Assembly: GCA_035041965.1 (NCBI GenBank)
Contig: JAPYMA010000726.1
Span: 124,001-188,000 of the forward strand
Reading direction: 5' to 3'
DNA length: 64,000 nt
Source: Anisakis pegreffii
Lineage: Eukaryota > Nematoda > Chromadorea > Rhabditida > Anisakidae
Within the stretch, counting starts at the first letter, position 1, and each line of letters begins with the position of its first letter. Made by a program: the position numbers and the translations under genes. The notes beneath the pieces are model-generated. The model worked only from the letters and a program-made list of their open reading frames with translations, did no database searches and was not told the DNA's origin. Below, piece by piece: positions 14,303-29,300 of this stretch.

Positions 14303-17300
14303 GTAATCAATCAGTCACTTCTGAATCTCTCTCATTTCGACAACACACTTTCCGCACTTTGTGCCAGCCGTCTCCTACCGTCTAACGGCTAATTTAATTG
14401 CGGAAGTTTGCCCATTCTATTCGATCAAATCTAATTATGGTTGACAATTATTCTGTGCAACTGCAGGCGTAACGAATGCGTAAAGCATTGCTGAGTAATG
14501 AGTAATTCACTTACCCTCTAATGATGCGTAACATCAGTTCATGTGCCGTTGAAATATTTATGAGCAAATACCCAGTGGAGGCATTTATATGCATGTTATA
14601 CGCTCAACCTTTCTATATCACACTATAAATGCAGCTAAAAGCTAGCAGTGTCTATCAGCATGTTCGCTGATATGATCAGCAAGTGTGACACTCTATTAAG
14701 ATAAACTCCATTAAGATAAATTAAACCCATGTGACTTGATAGAACTGAAAGCTAATTACTTCATGCAACGATGCTGCACATGCTCACTGATTCAACAAAT
14801 ACAACAGAGTTTCACTCTGTAATCTTATTAGGACTTCGTAACGTGCTTAGAAGTGTGTAATTTATCCTAGAAATTTCCTCGTCTCTGTTTTTTCGTGGTC
14901 TCTAGCGAAAAAGTTTTTCGATTGAAGGCCAGAAGTTTTTTTGAGAACTCATCACTTTGGTTCGGATTTGAGATGGGAACTGAGAAAACGTTTTTGAGCA
15001 CTTGTCAAATGCAGTAGTCACTGATCAATTGTCAACTGCATTCAATTACAACAGTCAGTTGGGATCTTCCGAAAGTATCACTGCCTAGTTCAAATGCCAG
15101 CTAGTTTCGGAAGTATCATAGTCTAGATGGCAGCTATTCCATGCATTCGTTTTCCACTAAGCCAGTTTTTTTCACTGACTTGTGATGGTTGTCTAGATGT
15201 GATATTCGTATGGCTTAAGTGTTAAACAAGAATTGTGCAGTGAAATCATTTTGCATGTTATGTTAAGACACAGTTGCTCTTCACAATCCAATCGCTTTGG
15301 AATGTTTCAATGTCAGCATAAATTGACACTCGACTGTTGAAAGATGTTAAAGTGTGAATGACAGTATATATTCAGTCATATATTCAGCAAAAACGGAAAT
15401 ATATCGAAGATTTCATTCAATGTCATTTAGCTGTCTTAATGCTGACTAAGAGGAAAACACGCATAAATTGCTGGAGTCAAATTCCTAGGTAAAATTGAAG
15501 ATCTCAAATGATTGATCTCAATTGAAGATTGATCTAAGCGCTCATTCAACTATTGTTTGGATCTTTCCTCGTTTATAAGGCGCATGGTGGTAGATGACTC
15601 AGAATGGTATGTATATATCACCTGCACAGTTTTTATGCCATCTTCAGGAACAACATCTGAATCAGCGACAAATATATATCACCTGCGCAGTTAAGAATAA
15701 TACATCGATGTTCGAAACGTCAAACATCGATGTATTATTCTTAACTGCGCCGGTTATCACCGGCGATAATGCATAACATTCTGCTCATCCAACTGATAAA
15801 ATTCCATTGCTTCAAAGCAAACGACTGTGTCATTTTGCAGACAATCCGTATATACATTATTGGACAAGACTAGGATAAACCATGATTACCGCATATTGAA
15901 CGACGGTCAGATTGAATTCGTTCTAATGGGAGAAATTTTTTGTAGATGAAATGCTCAGATGTTGAAACGATGAATATATCACTGTTGAAAAAATTCCTAT
16001 CATCCTTGCTGTTGAATTCGCTAGTCTCGATTTCAATTTAAGTTATATTCATTCAGTTGTTAGGAGTCTTCACATAAAAGTTCACATGTAAAATGGAAGC
16101 AGCATTTATTCGTTCAGAAATAATTGAGTTTGTTGAAAAACAATTGATTCAGCTACCGACTGCAATTTATCATTTACCAGACTGACTGGAATTGTCAAAA
16201 TTTATAGCTTTATTTGGAGAATGCAGTGATTGAGTGCATGGCGACACAATAATTAATGCATGCCTAAAGTTTTCTAAGTTTTATTTCCATCAGACATTCA
16301 CATCCTTTTACTGTGGTAGTATTTCATTTCGGGACTGATTTATGTATGGTTGAAAAATATTTTTAGTTTGATTTTTATTTTCAATCATCGACAAGTTAGG
16401 TTATCTGCTCAAGGTTGCATCCTAGATTGCGTTATGTGAGCAGTGATCTTTCTGTTGCAGTTTCTTTCGCTTTTTCGCCGCTCCATGACCATTTCGCTCC
16501 ATGACTGCCGCAGGAATTGTTCGATGATTTCCCTGTTTGATCGACTCATTTTCGACTCTGAGCATACTTCTTACTCAAAACTGCAACATATTACTTGCTC
16601 GAAATATTCTTTATATGATGCATGAGGATTCTGGCCTGGTACTTCTTGCTTACAATTTCAGCTTGATACCGATCTCATGGTGATTCGATTTCTTCGATAC
16701 ATGACGAGTTTAGACATTGAGCTTTTATTTAGAAGTGAGTCGTCTTTAACTCATTCTGTTCAACATCATGAAGAGGGTATTTCGCGAAAAATGCATTTTT
16801 CAATCGAGCAAGCCATGCGAATTGCTCATTCATCATTTTACTGCTCTAGTTTTCAGTTCAGTTGTAAAAAATAGCTCACATGAACAGTTCATCCAAAGAA
16901 GTTGAATTGTTCCAGTATAATACTTCAGTTATATGAGGCTATACGATAACGACTCATAAATTCTGACTCAATCAATGAAATTAAGAATTGTTTGGTGGTG
17001 AATGCTGCTTATACTTTTCTGAGAAAGCCAAACACGATTGCGTGTGAATGTGCTGAAGCAAACTGCAATAAGCTCATGAATTGTTACTGAAAATCGTCAT
17101 AAAGTATCAAATTTGGCTTTGAGACTTCAGAACACTATATTCCATGGAGAGATTATTTCTAAGAATAGTTCATTGCAGAAACTGGAAAGTACTTCTTAGA
17201 ATCATGAATGTTCAAATAGTTAACAATTGTCTAGACATTGCATTTAAACAGCGGAACAAGCGAAATCATTAGATTTTGTTTGCGTCGATCCCCATTAGAA

Positions 17301-20300
17301 GGGGTTATCAAACGAGTTTGTTGGTTCTATTGATGATACACATTTATGTGTGCAGTTAGTTGATGACAATGCAGAAGAAATGCACACCCGAATGCTGAAA
17401 GCACAACAATACTTTTCAACGAAGAGTATTCACCCAAAAACACTTACTTACTCAACTAAATGGATATTCAGCTCATCTTCATGCATTTTAAAGTAGCACC
17501 TCATGCTTATTGCTTCGAATAACATTTTATTCCGTTTCCATTCGTTCAGCTAACCATCCTCGAAATGAGATAATAGAGCATTTGACATCTGCATCAGTGG
17601 ATTGCACCATTGCTTTTGCCGTCCATTGTCAACGTTTGCCTTCTGCTTTCACTCTACGATCGTTTCACCGTATTTCCTCCCATCTTACAATCGCTTTCGT
17701 CTCCTTCTGCACAGTGCCATAGAAGTGCCATCATCTGCATCGAGTTTGGATGTCATGTCATTAGATCCTTTCGGCTATACACTGCAAGGTATGAATATTA
17801 TCTCAACTACTTGACACCTAATCCAGTTGACCACAAGTGGTTCGACGTCAAACGGGCCTGCGTTCACGCTGATCATTACGTTTTCTTCAATTCACCATTC
17901 TTAACCTAACAACAAAAGCCAACTACTGCAGCAGTGAATTCTCTGAGTTGGATCTATTTGTGGATGTTTCACGGCCCTACAAGTCTTACTAACATTGACT
18001 ACTACCGATCATAAATAAACTTCTTGCTGTGCGTGACAAATTTCGAATATCCTTGGCTATTCGGCGTATTTTACTATCGTAATTAGCGAGTGTTGACCAA
18101 CGATGTCCAGCGCATCTGCAAGGCATTCAGTGGTGTCGTTACTATCGTCGAAAGAAAGTAGTGGTAATCGTGTTGAGACTCGGTTGGTTGATGAAGGTGC
18201 TATGCTACCCTCATCGAGCTCCAAAGATGACGATATTCTAAGTGAAAGTAGTGATGACGTAGAAGCGCTTGCAATGCAGACTCTCGACAATATTAGTGAA
18301 CAGGTTTGACCTTTTAGCATCGAGCATGCTCAATCGCTATATTGCAACTCAATCGCTGAATAATTTCCACTGTTTTGCTCTGCAAATGAATAATTTCCAC
18401 TCTGCAATTGAATAATTTCCACTGTTTTGCTTTCATGCAAGCATGGCTTAGCTTCATCACTTCTTGCGATTAATCAAGTCTAGATAACAATTCATCTATC
18501 TTGAATAGTTGAGAGTATTTATAACAAATTCACCTTCTAAGAAAAGCGTATGTTTGCAAAAGATTTGCACGCTTCAAAGCTTTAATAACATTATTCGAGA
18601 GTCTCTTTAAGGAAGTCTTTGCTTCGCTCGTGGTCATATATAATTGAACTTTGCAACCGTGATTTTTTTGCTCGCCTCACTTCTGCTGATGTATGATTGA
18701 ACGCTAGAATTGTGAGCAGACCGGCAAATGCGATTTGCTTTCAAATAGGGCAGCTCTCTTCACAATGAAAGTTATCCATCAGAGGAGATCGGATGATCTA
18801 GCACCATGACTGAGTACATTGAGCAAGGCTATCTCCGGTGAATTCTCCCAAAAATATCTTCAAAAAATCCATTCTATCCTTATACTGTCTTGACCAAGTT
18901 GATGCACATGAATATCTATTCGCGAAAATGAATGCTAGCCTAAAGTCTCATCCGGTAATACGATGACTGTTGTATGAAATGATTGAGTTCAAAGGTTTTT
19001 GACGTGCAGTAAGAGTTTAGGATTATTCTCAATTGAAGGCATAATCTGTTATTGTATCTCCTCAGGAATTTCATGAAGAGATAAATCATAGTGAACTGGT
19101 AATTTGAGTGAAGTTCTCAACTTCGAAAGGTTCAAATTACTCAGTTGCTTTAGAATGACGTCTTATTCCCTTCTAAGTCGATTAGATGTCTAAAAGCATT
19201 CAACTTCGAATGAAGTTTATGGAAGTTCATGCTTTTCTACGGGGAGTTTTTCAGAGCTTTCTCTATATTCAATGATCAGAAATGCTTAAGTAAGTATGTT
19301 GTCTGGAAAGCATCGTTAAATTTGAAGGAGGATTCACTGAACTCAGTTATCAATTGCGATGAGTGTTTGAAATTGTAATATTTCACTGCTACTGATTATC
19401 AAGCCACAAGCATGATGCACTTGATATCTCAATGTCCATCACTTCACAAACGATTCGCTCAAATTTTACCCAATAGTTTTTGATTTCCGCTCTGAAAAAT
19501 CCACCAAATGAAATGATAATAATTTGCAAGCAAATGAGTACAATTCGCTTTGCTACCAGTCGATTGCTACATGCATTTTGCTTTTGATTCATCACTTTCA
19601 TGCATTGAAACTCGTCCTTTGTCACCAAATTTTGCAAATCAGATTTTTGATCACATTTGAATTTTTGATCACGGTGTCAACGAATATAGGCATCACGTTT
19701 TGGAATCGAAAAAATGATTCGCAAATGAATCAGAAAACTCTGATGAAAAGTTTGAAATGAATTCAGTAGGACAATTTAAAAGTAAACATTCTCTTAGCGA
19801 AAATCAGTGCCGTCGATAAAAGAATCAGTTGCGAGTATCACGGCTTCGAAGCATTCTTTGGTGGAGAGTGCCACAAAAGAGGACCTGAAATTACCAAACG
19901 GTAGCGAAACAATCCAAAAATCAACAACTAAAAATGCTGAGCAAAACACCGACGAAGGTTCTTTGATTCGTATTTTCTATGAGGCGGAACCGATACCGCA
20001 TTGTCTGTTTGACTCTCTTGAACGAGATAAATCCCAACAACTTACTGAATATTGAAAACGATCATCAATAGTTTCGATTGTGTCACCATAGCTCTATAGT
20101 GTTCGTCTTAATTCATCTCAAAGCATGATTTAGAAATCTTCAAGATGACTATGTATGAATGATCAATTATGAATGATCAAGTCAGTATGACTGATCCCTT
20201 TACAAAACTTTGCAAGCATTCATTGACATTTAATGCCTATTGGAAAATCCACCTCAAGTTGACCATATGTGTATGGTAAACAGCTCAGTTAGTGCTTACT

Positions 20301-23300
20301 TGTTTCACTCGAAGAACAATGAAAAGCGCTAATTAGTTGCAGAATTTCATCGGAAGCTAAAAGGATGTCCCCATGTCAGCTCAAATTGAACCTTAATTCG
20401 TTGGTCTAGACTGCAGAGAGATTCGTGATAATTCCGAATTCATGATTCTGTTGTTTAATGCCGTTTCTGTCAGTTAGATGTGAAGTAAGCATATACATTT
20501 CATATGGTTAGTAGATGGGTAATAGATACTTCACGTTCAACTGCAGACAACTATAATTTTTCAATCAGATGTAAATGTCCATATTTGAATTCCCGGCTCC
20601 TGAGTCGGCATATTCTTGTATTTGGTATTATTCGCAGTCAGTGACTTCGTTCATCATACAGATTCGCCTAATGGCTTTCGTTTTTATGATAGCACTGAAC
20701 ACTCGTTTCAAGTAATCGTTTTAAGAAGCCACTGAACAATTTACTACTTGAGATACTATGGGACTATTGAAATTGAATTCGTTCAATATCACTAATTCAA
20801 TTCGCACTATTCAGATTAATTCGAATCGCTAAGGAAATCTCTTGAGGACACTGAAATTGCTGTTTACTATTATATAGTGGATTATATAGTGACCAATAAG
20901 AGTAATATCAATTCATTTAGATAATTTGTTACAGAAGTTCACTATTACTGCACATCCACTTACTAGTTATTCCGCGCATATTTATTCTCGTTCGTAATTT
21001 AATCACGAAAGTTACTCTTCACCAACGATGACTTCCGCGACCAGTTCACATTGTGGATGGCTTCATTTCGCTTCAGTTACACTAGAATGAGCCGCAGATA
21101 AACTATTCGTTTCGGTTTGGCAATCGAACTTGCAAACTGAGTTTAACAGTTCCTTATTTGTTCGAATAATCCAATTCGGAATTATTATCTCCATTTGACT
21201 GCAGTCCGACTAGTTTTCTCTGTCATCAGTTTCCAATTCCTTGTTCCTTCTGCTGTCCATTGTGTGATTGTGAGAGTTTGGACGGTGTTCATTGAAACGA
21301 TAACGGTAACTTAAGTAACCGAACGAAATGCAATCTTCAAATCGAAGATTTTCATGGCCACAGCGTTCAATTGTCTCATTGTTTCACCCTCAATCATTTG
21401 TTACAGGTATCATTATTTTGATCTCGTCAATTGTTACAAAAGTATTCTGTTAAGTACGGTTAATCGAGTTGTTATCAGGATCAAACCACACCGCGACAAA
21501 TGTGGAAACCTTTCTTGAGTTGGTTGCATAGAGATATCTCCAAATGCAATAATTATTCTTTTTTTTTCATTTATCTACTTGTCCATTCGCAGAATGATCC
21601 TCTGAATACGTAAACAACAGGACAAAGTTTAAATTTCGATTCGAACAAAGTTTCATCCTAAAATTCAACTGTGATCACTGATTATCTCTGAACATATATC
21701 ATCATTCAGGAACTAATTATTAGAATCATGTGTTGTCGTATAAAATTCTGGAGAGATATACTTGGTTTGCATCAGCTGCAATTCCGCATCTTCATTGTTG
21801 CCATTTCTTTATACATTTCTGTATTTCTCCTCTTATTCCTATTAGGGCTTTCAAAAAACCTGAATACCGCAATTGTACAATACTTCCGACGGAAACGAAT
21901 GGGAGTTGAAAGGCATTCAATGATCTCCTTAGAGAATCGATAGTTTCTTCTCACTGAGTAAGATGCGATACTAATTCTACGATACAAAGTTTGATCATCT
22001 GCGTGCCAAGTTAATATTCATTATGTGCCAACGTTTACTATTTGAAATTCATTCATAACATTAATCATAATTAAGTATTCATAAGTGTTTTGCACATCCG
22101 AAGTGACGACTTGTTGTGTGACTAAAGAGCGAAAAGTTGATTTGTGAGAGATTATAAGTCATGACATGAATCGCTTGGTTAACAGAACTTCATGAAACGT
22201 ATGACAAGTGTTGTAGGTGGAGAAATGTAAAGTTGAGAAAGAGGCAACTCTTCTGGCTGCCAGCAGAAGGAGTAAGAAGTAAGAAAGTCCAAATCAGAAG
22301 CAGATTTCGTTGGGCGAAAGTACAGATGCAAACCGAAGAGCCTAGACCCGAAATAAAGTACATGTACAAATACAAATTTTTTGCACAATCGGACTATGAT
22401 ATGTTTCAGCTGGATAGTTTGCAATTCATAAATCATTAAAGAAATTAAAATTCCTGAAAACTTTATCAGACATTTTGATTGGCTTTGGATCTGACAGCGT
22501 GATAGACTCTTGGAGGTCATTTCAAATTGTTTGTGGCTACCTTGATATTAGATCTGTAACTAAGAGCAGGCTTTAGTCGCTCAAATATGTTTGCTTGTAA
22601 CGTCTGGTTTGAGTAACTGAACCGAGATCCTATAATCTGGGTGTTTCATATATTCATAAATGATTCTCTTATGGGGAATGTTAGCCGTTGAAATTCTGAT
22701 AGTTCAACAACTTCTTCTTCGTTATATTTTTCCTTGATTATATTTCCATCTGATTTTTGACTTCCTTGAGTTTTTGACATACTCAGAAGTTCGCTCAGAT
22801 ATGTCAGATGGTTTTCGAATGGAACAGAGGAGGAACAGAGATATTGAGATTTATAATAGTCACAGTTTTGCATTGATTTGGTTCATCAATTCAAGATAAA
22901 ATCTAATTTAAGATAAAAAATATCATGATTTTGGAAGTATTTTTTGACGGAGGTTATTTGCAAATTTTGTAATGACTTGATCTTTCTGAAATGCAATGAA
23001 ATTCTACTCTTTGGCATCTGAAGAACTGCTGTATTATTTGTTTTGAATATGGTAGTATGATGACTGTTTTAGCCAACATTCAAAACGAATTTGGTATTTG
23101 TGGTTGGATACTTACAGTCCTTTCGTATATACTCATTTTCTTCACTCTACCCATTTCGGCATGTCTCTGTATCAAGGTACGTACTTTTTTCAACTTATCT
23201 CTACATTATATTTGGTGTTCTGCAATGAACCATTCGAATAATTTTCATTAGCTGAAATCGCTTTTTATCAATTATTATATCAGCAATTTTGTTTCATATT

Positions 23301-26300
23301 GATAATAAATTCTGTTCGGAATCGTACAATAGATTGATGTTTCGTTAATTCGATTGCCTTCAAATATTGCCCTCACCACCCTGAAAATGTCAAACATTTT
23401 TTGAGAGACGTTTAAGTCCATTACGAATCATGATATTCTTCAATGAAGTTTCACTACATTTAATAAAGATCTATCTTGACTGGATGATTACCACTGAATT
23501 AGTTGGTAATGAGTTGATGATCAGTGATCAATTGATCGGCAATTCAATCGATTAAGCATGCTTAATGAATGCTGTATCGTTGATATACACTTGCAGGTTG
23601 TTCAAGAATATGAACGAGCTGTTATTTTTCGGCTTGGCCGATTGATGCCTGGAGGCGCAAAAGGACCAGGTAGGTTAACACTGAGGTTTTGACTTAAACC
23701 ACTAAAAAGGAGTCATTCCCTGATCACTTTAAAGAGTTGAATGATTGCCCCTAATTCAAGCGAGTTTTCAGGAATCTTTTTCATAGTGCCATGCATCGAC
23801 ACGTATCGTAAGGTTGATCTTCGAGTGCTTTCATTTGAGGTGCCTCCACAAGAGGTAATTCGTTTCGTCGTTGTTCACCAGCTAATTCCCAGAGGAATTG
23901 AAAACAATTCGAAACATCGCTCAGTTCTAATGTTTCACTTTCAATAAGCGCATTCTTCTCTCACTGGTCAATTCAACGGCAATTTACCACGTTTTAGTGG
24001 CTTTTTATCGTTAGTGAGTGAGAAATCTTTCAGGCAAAAAAATTTTATAAAGAACTTATAGGGCAATATGCATTCACAGTTCAGAACATCTTAAAGTTTA
24101 GCGATGGAAAATTTTTCGGGTTTATTTTAACGAATGGTTCTTATAGAAAGGACTAAATGATCAGTGATGCTTATTTTGTTAAGATTCTTTCGAAAGATTC
24201 CGTAACGGTGGCTGTCGATGCTGTCGTATATTTTCGGATATCAAATGCTACAATTTCGGTGACCAATGTCGAAGATGCTGCCAGGTTTCTCTCAGTTCAA
24301 ATTGTTTTCAGTGATCTTTCCAAAATCTTGATCTTCTTCTTGGATATTTGCTCAATACTTCGTTGAACCATTCGAATAATACTCCTGAAATCATCGCTTG
24401 TTATCAGTTACTATGTGGGCAATTTTTTTCGTATTGGTAATAAATTCTGTTCGGAATCGCACAGTGAGTTGATGTTTCGATGTTTTGTGGTTTTCATTAA
24501 CTGAACCTTGAAAATTGTTACTGCTTAAACAACTGATCTGAATGTTACTCAATAGATCGACCAAATTGTTGGCTCAAACAACACTACGCAATATCCTCGG
24601 AACGAAAACTTTGGCTGAAATGCTATCTGACCGAGAAGCTATTTCACTTCAAATGCAGGTATCACTGAGTTTATCGTTATTGTTCGACCAAAATCACATC
24701 AATCATCTTGAATCTAAAAAATGATATGCGTTCCATTTGAAGAGTACATTGGATGAGGCGACCGAGCCATGGGGCGTCAAAGTGGAACGAGTTGAAGTGA
24801 AAGACGTTCGCCTGCCCATCCAGCTACAGCGTGCCATGGCATCTGAAGCTGAAGCAGCTCGAGAAGCTCGAGCGAAGGTTCCGAAACATTCATCTCTTTG
24901 AATTCTGATTCTGCTCACAAATCGCTGCCTTGAAGAATCTCACGCCAGTGGCACTGCTTTTTGTCAAAATATTCTTCAATCCACAGTCTTTCTTCTCATG
25001 TTGATACATCTTCCATAACAGATCCGTCCCTGTGGTGGCACACTGAAATGAACGTATAAAAATACATGTTGCCATTCTGTCAACGTTTCGTACTTATCGC
25101 AATATGCGTCCACCATTTGACCGTGCAGGATATTCGGCATCCAATAACTTTGATAGAAATTTCGATAAGTTGAAGCATATCCCTCCAAGCGTGATTTAAA
25201 ACATCTCTGAATTGCTTCTTTCGCAGGTTATTGTGGCTGAAGGGGAACAAAAAGCATCTAGGGCTCTTAAAGAGGCTGCTGAAGTGATCGCTCAATCACC
25301 ATCAGCCATACAACTGCGATATTTACAGACGCTTAACTCGATAAGGTGCGTTTCACATTTAATCATAGTAATCAATCAAGTTGATGTGATCAATTTAAAC
25401 TGTTTGAACTGAAGTGAATCTTGATAGTTTTATTAGCAAGCATCATGGTGGCTCGATGCTCAATATTGCTCAGTTTCTCATGTCATTTTGTTCACCTTAT
25501 CATGAAATAGGTCTGGAATATGATTCAGAAATGAATCTGCATGGATAATTTAGTTGTACTGTTCAGGTTCATTCAAAAATTAAAAAGCTTTACGGATCCA
25601 GATTTCTAAGGGAACATCCAGACGGCTTGGATCTATTTATGAGATCCAAGGTGATCTTTCGTGAATCTGATCGTTCGATTCAGTTGATCAGTTTATTCAT
25701 TCCTTTCTTGAATATTGTTTCCATTCGTTCGTTGATAACGACTTATTTGCAGCGCTGAAAAGAATTCAACGATAATCTTTCCGTTTCCGATCGATTTGTT
25801 ATCATCGTTTCTGCAACATTCAACGACTAAGGTGTAAGCCAAATTCATGCTGTTTGTTTCTTCGTTTCATATTTTGTGATATTATGATTGATGTTAGTTC
25901 CTGATGAGCACAATCTCGAATGGAGCATCAAGGCTCAGTGCACTGATTTCCGATAAACTTTCTCGTTTCTCAGACAGTTAGATGAGATAAATGTTCTGCA
26001 CTTTGATGAATTCGCATTCTTTTATTCAACACAAAGAGATTTCAAATATTTTGCTTATCACGTTACGTTTAATCACTTGAAATTGTTTAGTAACACAAAC
26101 TTATTACGGATTTATATAGCAATTTGATCAGCAGATCACTGATCACTGATCACAATAGAATTCGTTCGGTAAAACGTCTATTCCTCATAGCCCAATTTAA
26201 CATCTTTTAAGAATCATTGCAATTTGGATTAAGAACAAGTTTTTGGTCGAAACCTATCGAGTCTGATGATTCATTTCATTGAGAAATTGTGATCAGTGAT

Positions 26301-29300
26301 CAGTCTAAGCGAACTTTTGTTCCTTCTCGCTTCGATTCCAGCCAAATTTCAGAGTCTCATCGACTTCATCAAGTAAAAGTCATGCGAGCTGATTAATAAG
26401 AGCAGCTCGACACCTCAACAGTGCACTGGCCGATCGCAGTTCGATTTGCACGGATGATCCGATTCGTTTTTATTTCTTTAAGTGTCAGCTTTTACTGCTT
26501 TTAAGCTGCAGCACTCTTTGCAATAATATGATTAAAATAGAGACAGTCATTCAATTTGGTGTCATACACTCCTCTTTTATGCACTAGGTTGCCATCGTCC
26601 TGGAAAGAGTGCCTATTTCAACCATTCAGGACGACTGCCTCAGCGGATTCGAAGTTGGGTAGAATTTGAACTGCTAGTGACGAGCCACAACTTCTTAGTC
26701 TATGGAAATTGTATCCTTCGGTTCTTGGCATCTAGTAACGGCAGCATTCACATTATTGTGAACAAGGCCACGGTCAAAGGACTGCTGTCATGATGTTGAT
26801 ATCATTGTTATTGCAAATTTAATAATTACAATGTTGATTTTTCATTGCTATATTGGTTTTACTGCTGTAATGATTATGATTTTCACATTACACTTCTTTC
26901 CTATCAATGACACCACAATGAGGATTCATTTCACTTTTTATTTTTATTTTCCAACCGATCAAACACTAATGCCTCATCACTCTATGAGTTTTTGTTTGAA
27001 AAGCTTATTGATTTGTTCCATTACCTTTCAGTTATATGCACCTACGCAAATACCAATGAATTCAGTAGTAATTTCCCGGAAGCTGCATTCATACTGAATG
27101 AATTTTACTGTTTATAAGATAATGAATGAGCTTTTGTAATTAACTTATGGAATGGGAATTTGGGAATTAACTAATGAATTAACTAATGGACGAATATTTC
27201 GACGAAAATTTGGATCATTCAAGGGATTCACTGATATGATGAGATCAGATGATGCCTTCCATAATCTTCTTTCATCTAATCGTTTCCGTAGCAACAAAAA
27301 GAGAGTTGCAGCAAAAGTAAACCAATGAAATGAACAACACTGTCCATATGATATTCCTAAGGATTGTAAGGTTATGTTTTTTATTGAACACTGATTTGTA
27401 AATAATGATGATGATCACTGTGAATAAAATGTATATGTCACATCCAACTTGCAAACGCTTTATTGCTTTTATTTCTGATTTAGCTGAACTAGTATGTTAC
27501 CATATGATTTTCATAGTTCGATGAGCACTGCTTTGCAGAGAATTTCAGCTTTTGCAGGTGATTTACATCGCTTCTGCACTGATGCCACATTTTATTGCGT
27601 ACTATTTAGATTCTATTGCTGCATCACTGGTAAGGATTATTTGAGGTAATTGATTGATCAAAATGATCATTCGTCGTTTACAAAGGATAATTTTGGTTCT
27701 TGCTGAAAAATTATCATTGTTTTATCCAGCCAGGATTGTTCAACGTGTTCAACGGTGGTTGCGATGTTCCTGTCATCAGGTGGAAGCTGTGTGCTTTGGG
27801 ATTATTTTATAGAAGGGTCGATTGGCAGTCTCTTCAGCACACTTACTATTGATATGATAGAAAAATTTCAGCGAAGAGCCGCCGCCGCCTCTGCCAAAAA
27901 AGATCCGGTCGTGTTGCCTGTACAAGTATCCCGAATGGGTTCAGAGTATGGTCGGCAGCGTTTCTCCAACGCCGTCTCACCGAACTCATCAACATTCCGC
28001 ACCTCACACTCATCGCACCAGTTCCCCGTCAAGACATTCAATGCCGAGCACCACCAACACAAGTGGCCGACCACCGCTCCCTATCAGGTTCATTCCGCCG
28101 CATCTCTTTTGAATCCAATCTGATCGCAAGATTTATTGAGAACCTATCAGAGGATTTATCACGGTTTGTAACCCGATGACATTTTGGAGAGCACCCTCAA
28201 TCATCCATTCAGCTTCATTACACGTCTTTTAATCTCCTTGAATCTCTTCTAATCTCCTTAAAGCGAACAATTTGTGGAAAAAGATCATCGAAATCGAATA
28301 TCACACCATCAAACACTATCCAATGATTAAACACATATTGCATTGTGAATCGCCGAATTGTCCGTCATTTGTTCCGTCAACTTGTACTTCATACATGTTC
28401 AGATTGCACATTTTTATAGAGAGTCTATCAATCATCTTTGGAAGCTCACTTTATCGTCGTTAGTCGTTGTAAACATAGCTCAACCGCTAATACCTCATAT
28501 CAGCATTTCAAAAACATCGTTAGCTACTGCAAATTCCAGCGATAAGTGCATTCCGCATCTCACGGGAATTCCGACATTACATTTGTTGCGTATAATTTGT
28601 GTTGCATTCATATTTGTACGCACGAATTGATCTTCATCAAACACCCAAAACACTCGCTAATCCACCAACAGACAAATCAAGGATTACTTGTTGCTGGCGT
28701 TGTAGTTGTTATTTTGCCGTCGATGAGATTGCAGAGCGTCCGTCATTTCACCAAATGTCATATCTTTGAATGTGTTCATCAATATCTCTTTGGCTTAAAC
28801 CGAGTATGCCTTGAGTGAAGTGTGAAACTTGAGTTTCACTTATGACACGGCATAGTTTCATGTTTTCAAATCTCCAATCGTTCAAATCCTCTCGTGAATC
28901 ATTCTTCTAAGAAAAACATCTGTACTCAAGATTTGAATGAATGAAATTTGAGATCTGAACCATTCAGACGTCGATTTCCGACTAGAACACAACAATAGGG
29001 TGTTTCATTACACTTTCTCCATCAGAACTCTCACAAACAACAGATATTAAGTGTTCAATTGCAAATCTTACACAGTCAGTGGTACGTTTGGGTATTGAGT
29101 TGCTGACGTTTAACTGTCAAAGTTCGAGAAATTGAAAGCCCTCAGATAATCGGAATCACAATTCAGCACAGGAAATAGGCACATTATTCTGAATCAGTCT
29201 CCATCGAGTAATAGAACATTATCAAATCAAGGCTGCCGACAATCGAATAATTTGGAAATTCCAAAAATGCAGAGAGCACTTGATGTTGTCTGGATTGAAG

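Noticed and set aside
18087..18303. Acceptor at 18086 for the upstream exons
   Set aside because: In the MEC-2 frame it reads into a TGA before the ATG. The 18130 acceptor is the one that keeps the frame.
21728..21943. 71-codon frame with one hydrophobic helix ([13 protein letters not shown] onward)
   Set aside because: It lies in a mec-2 intron, lacks splice partners or recognisable family, and is within the length expected by chance.
27755..28123. 122-codon + strand frame with [20 protein letters not shown]
   Set aside because: It is a shadow. The register starting after the AAATTTCAG acceptor gives [15 protein letters not shown], the MEC-2 tail.
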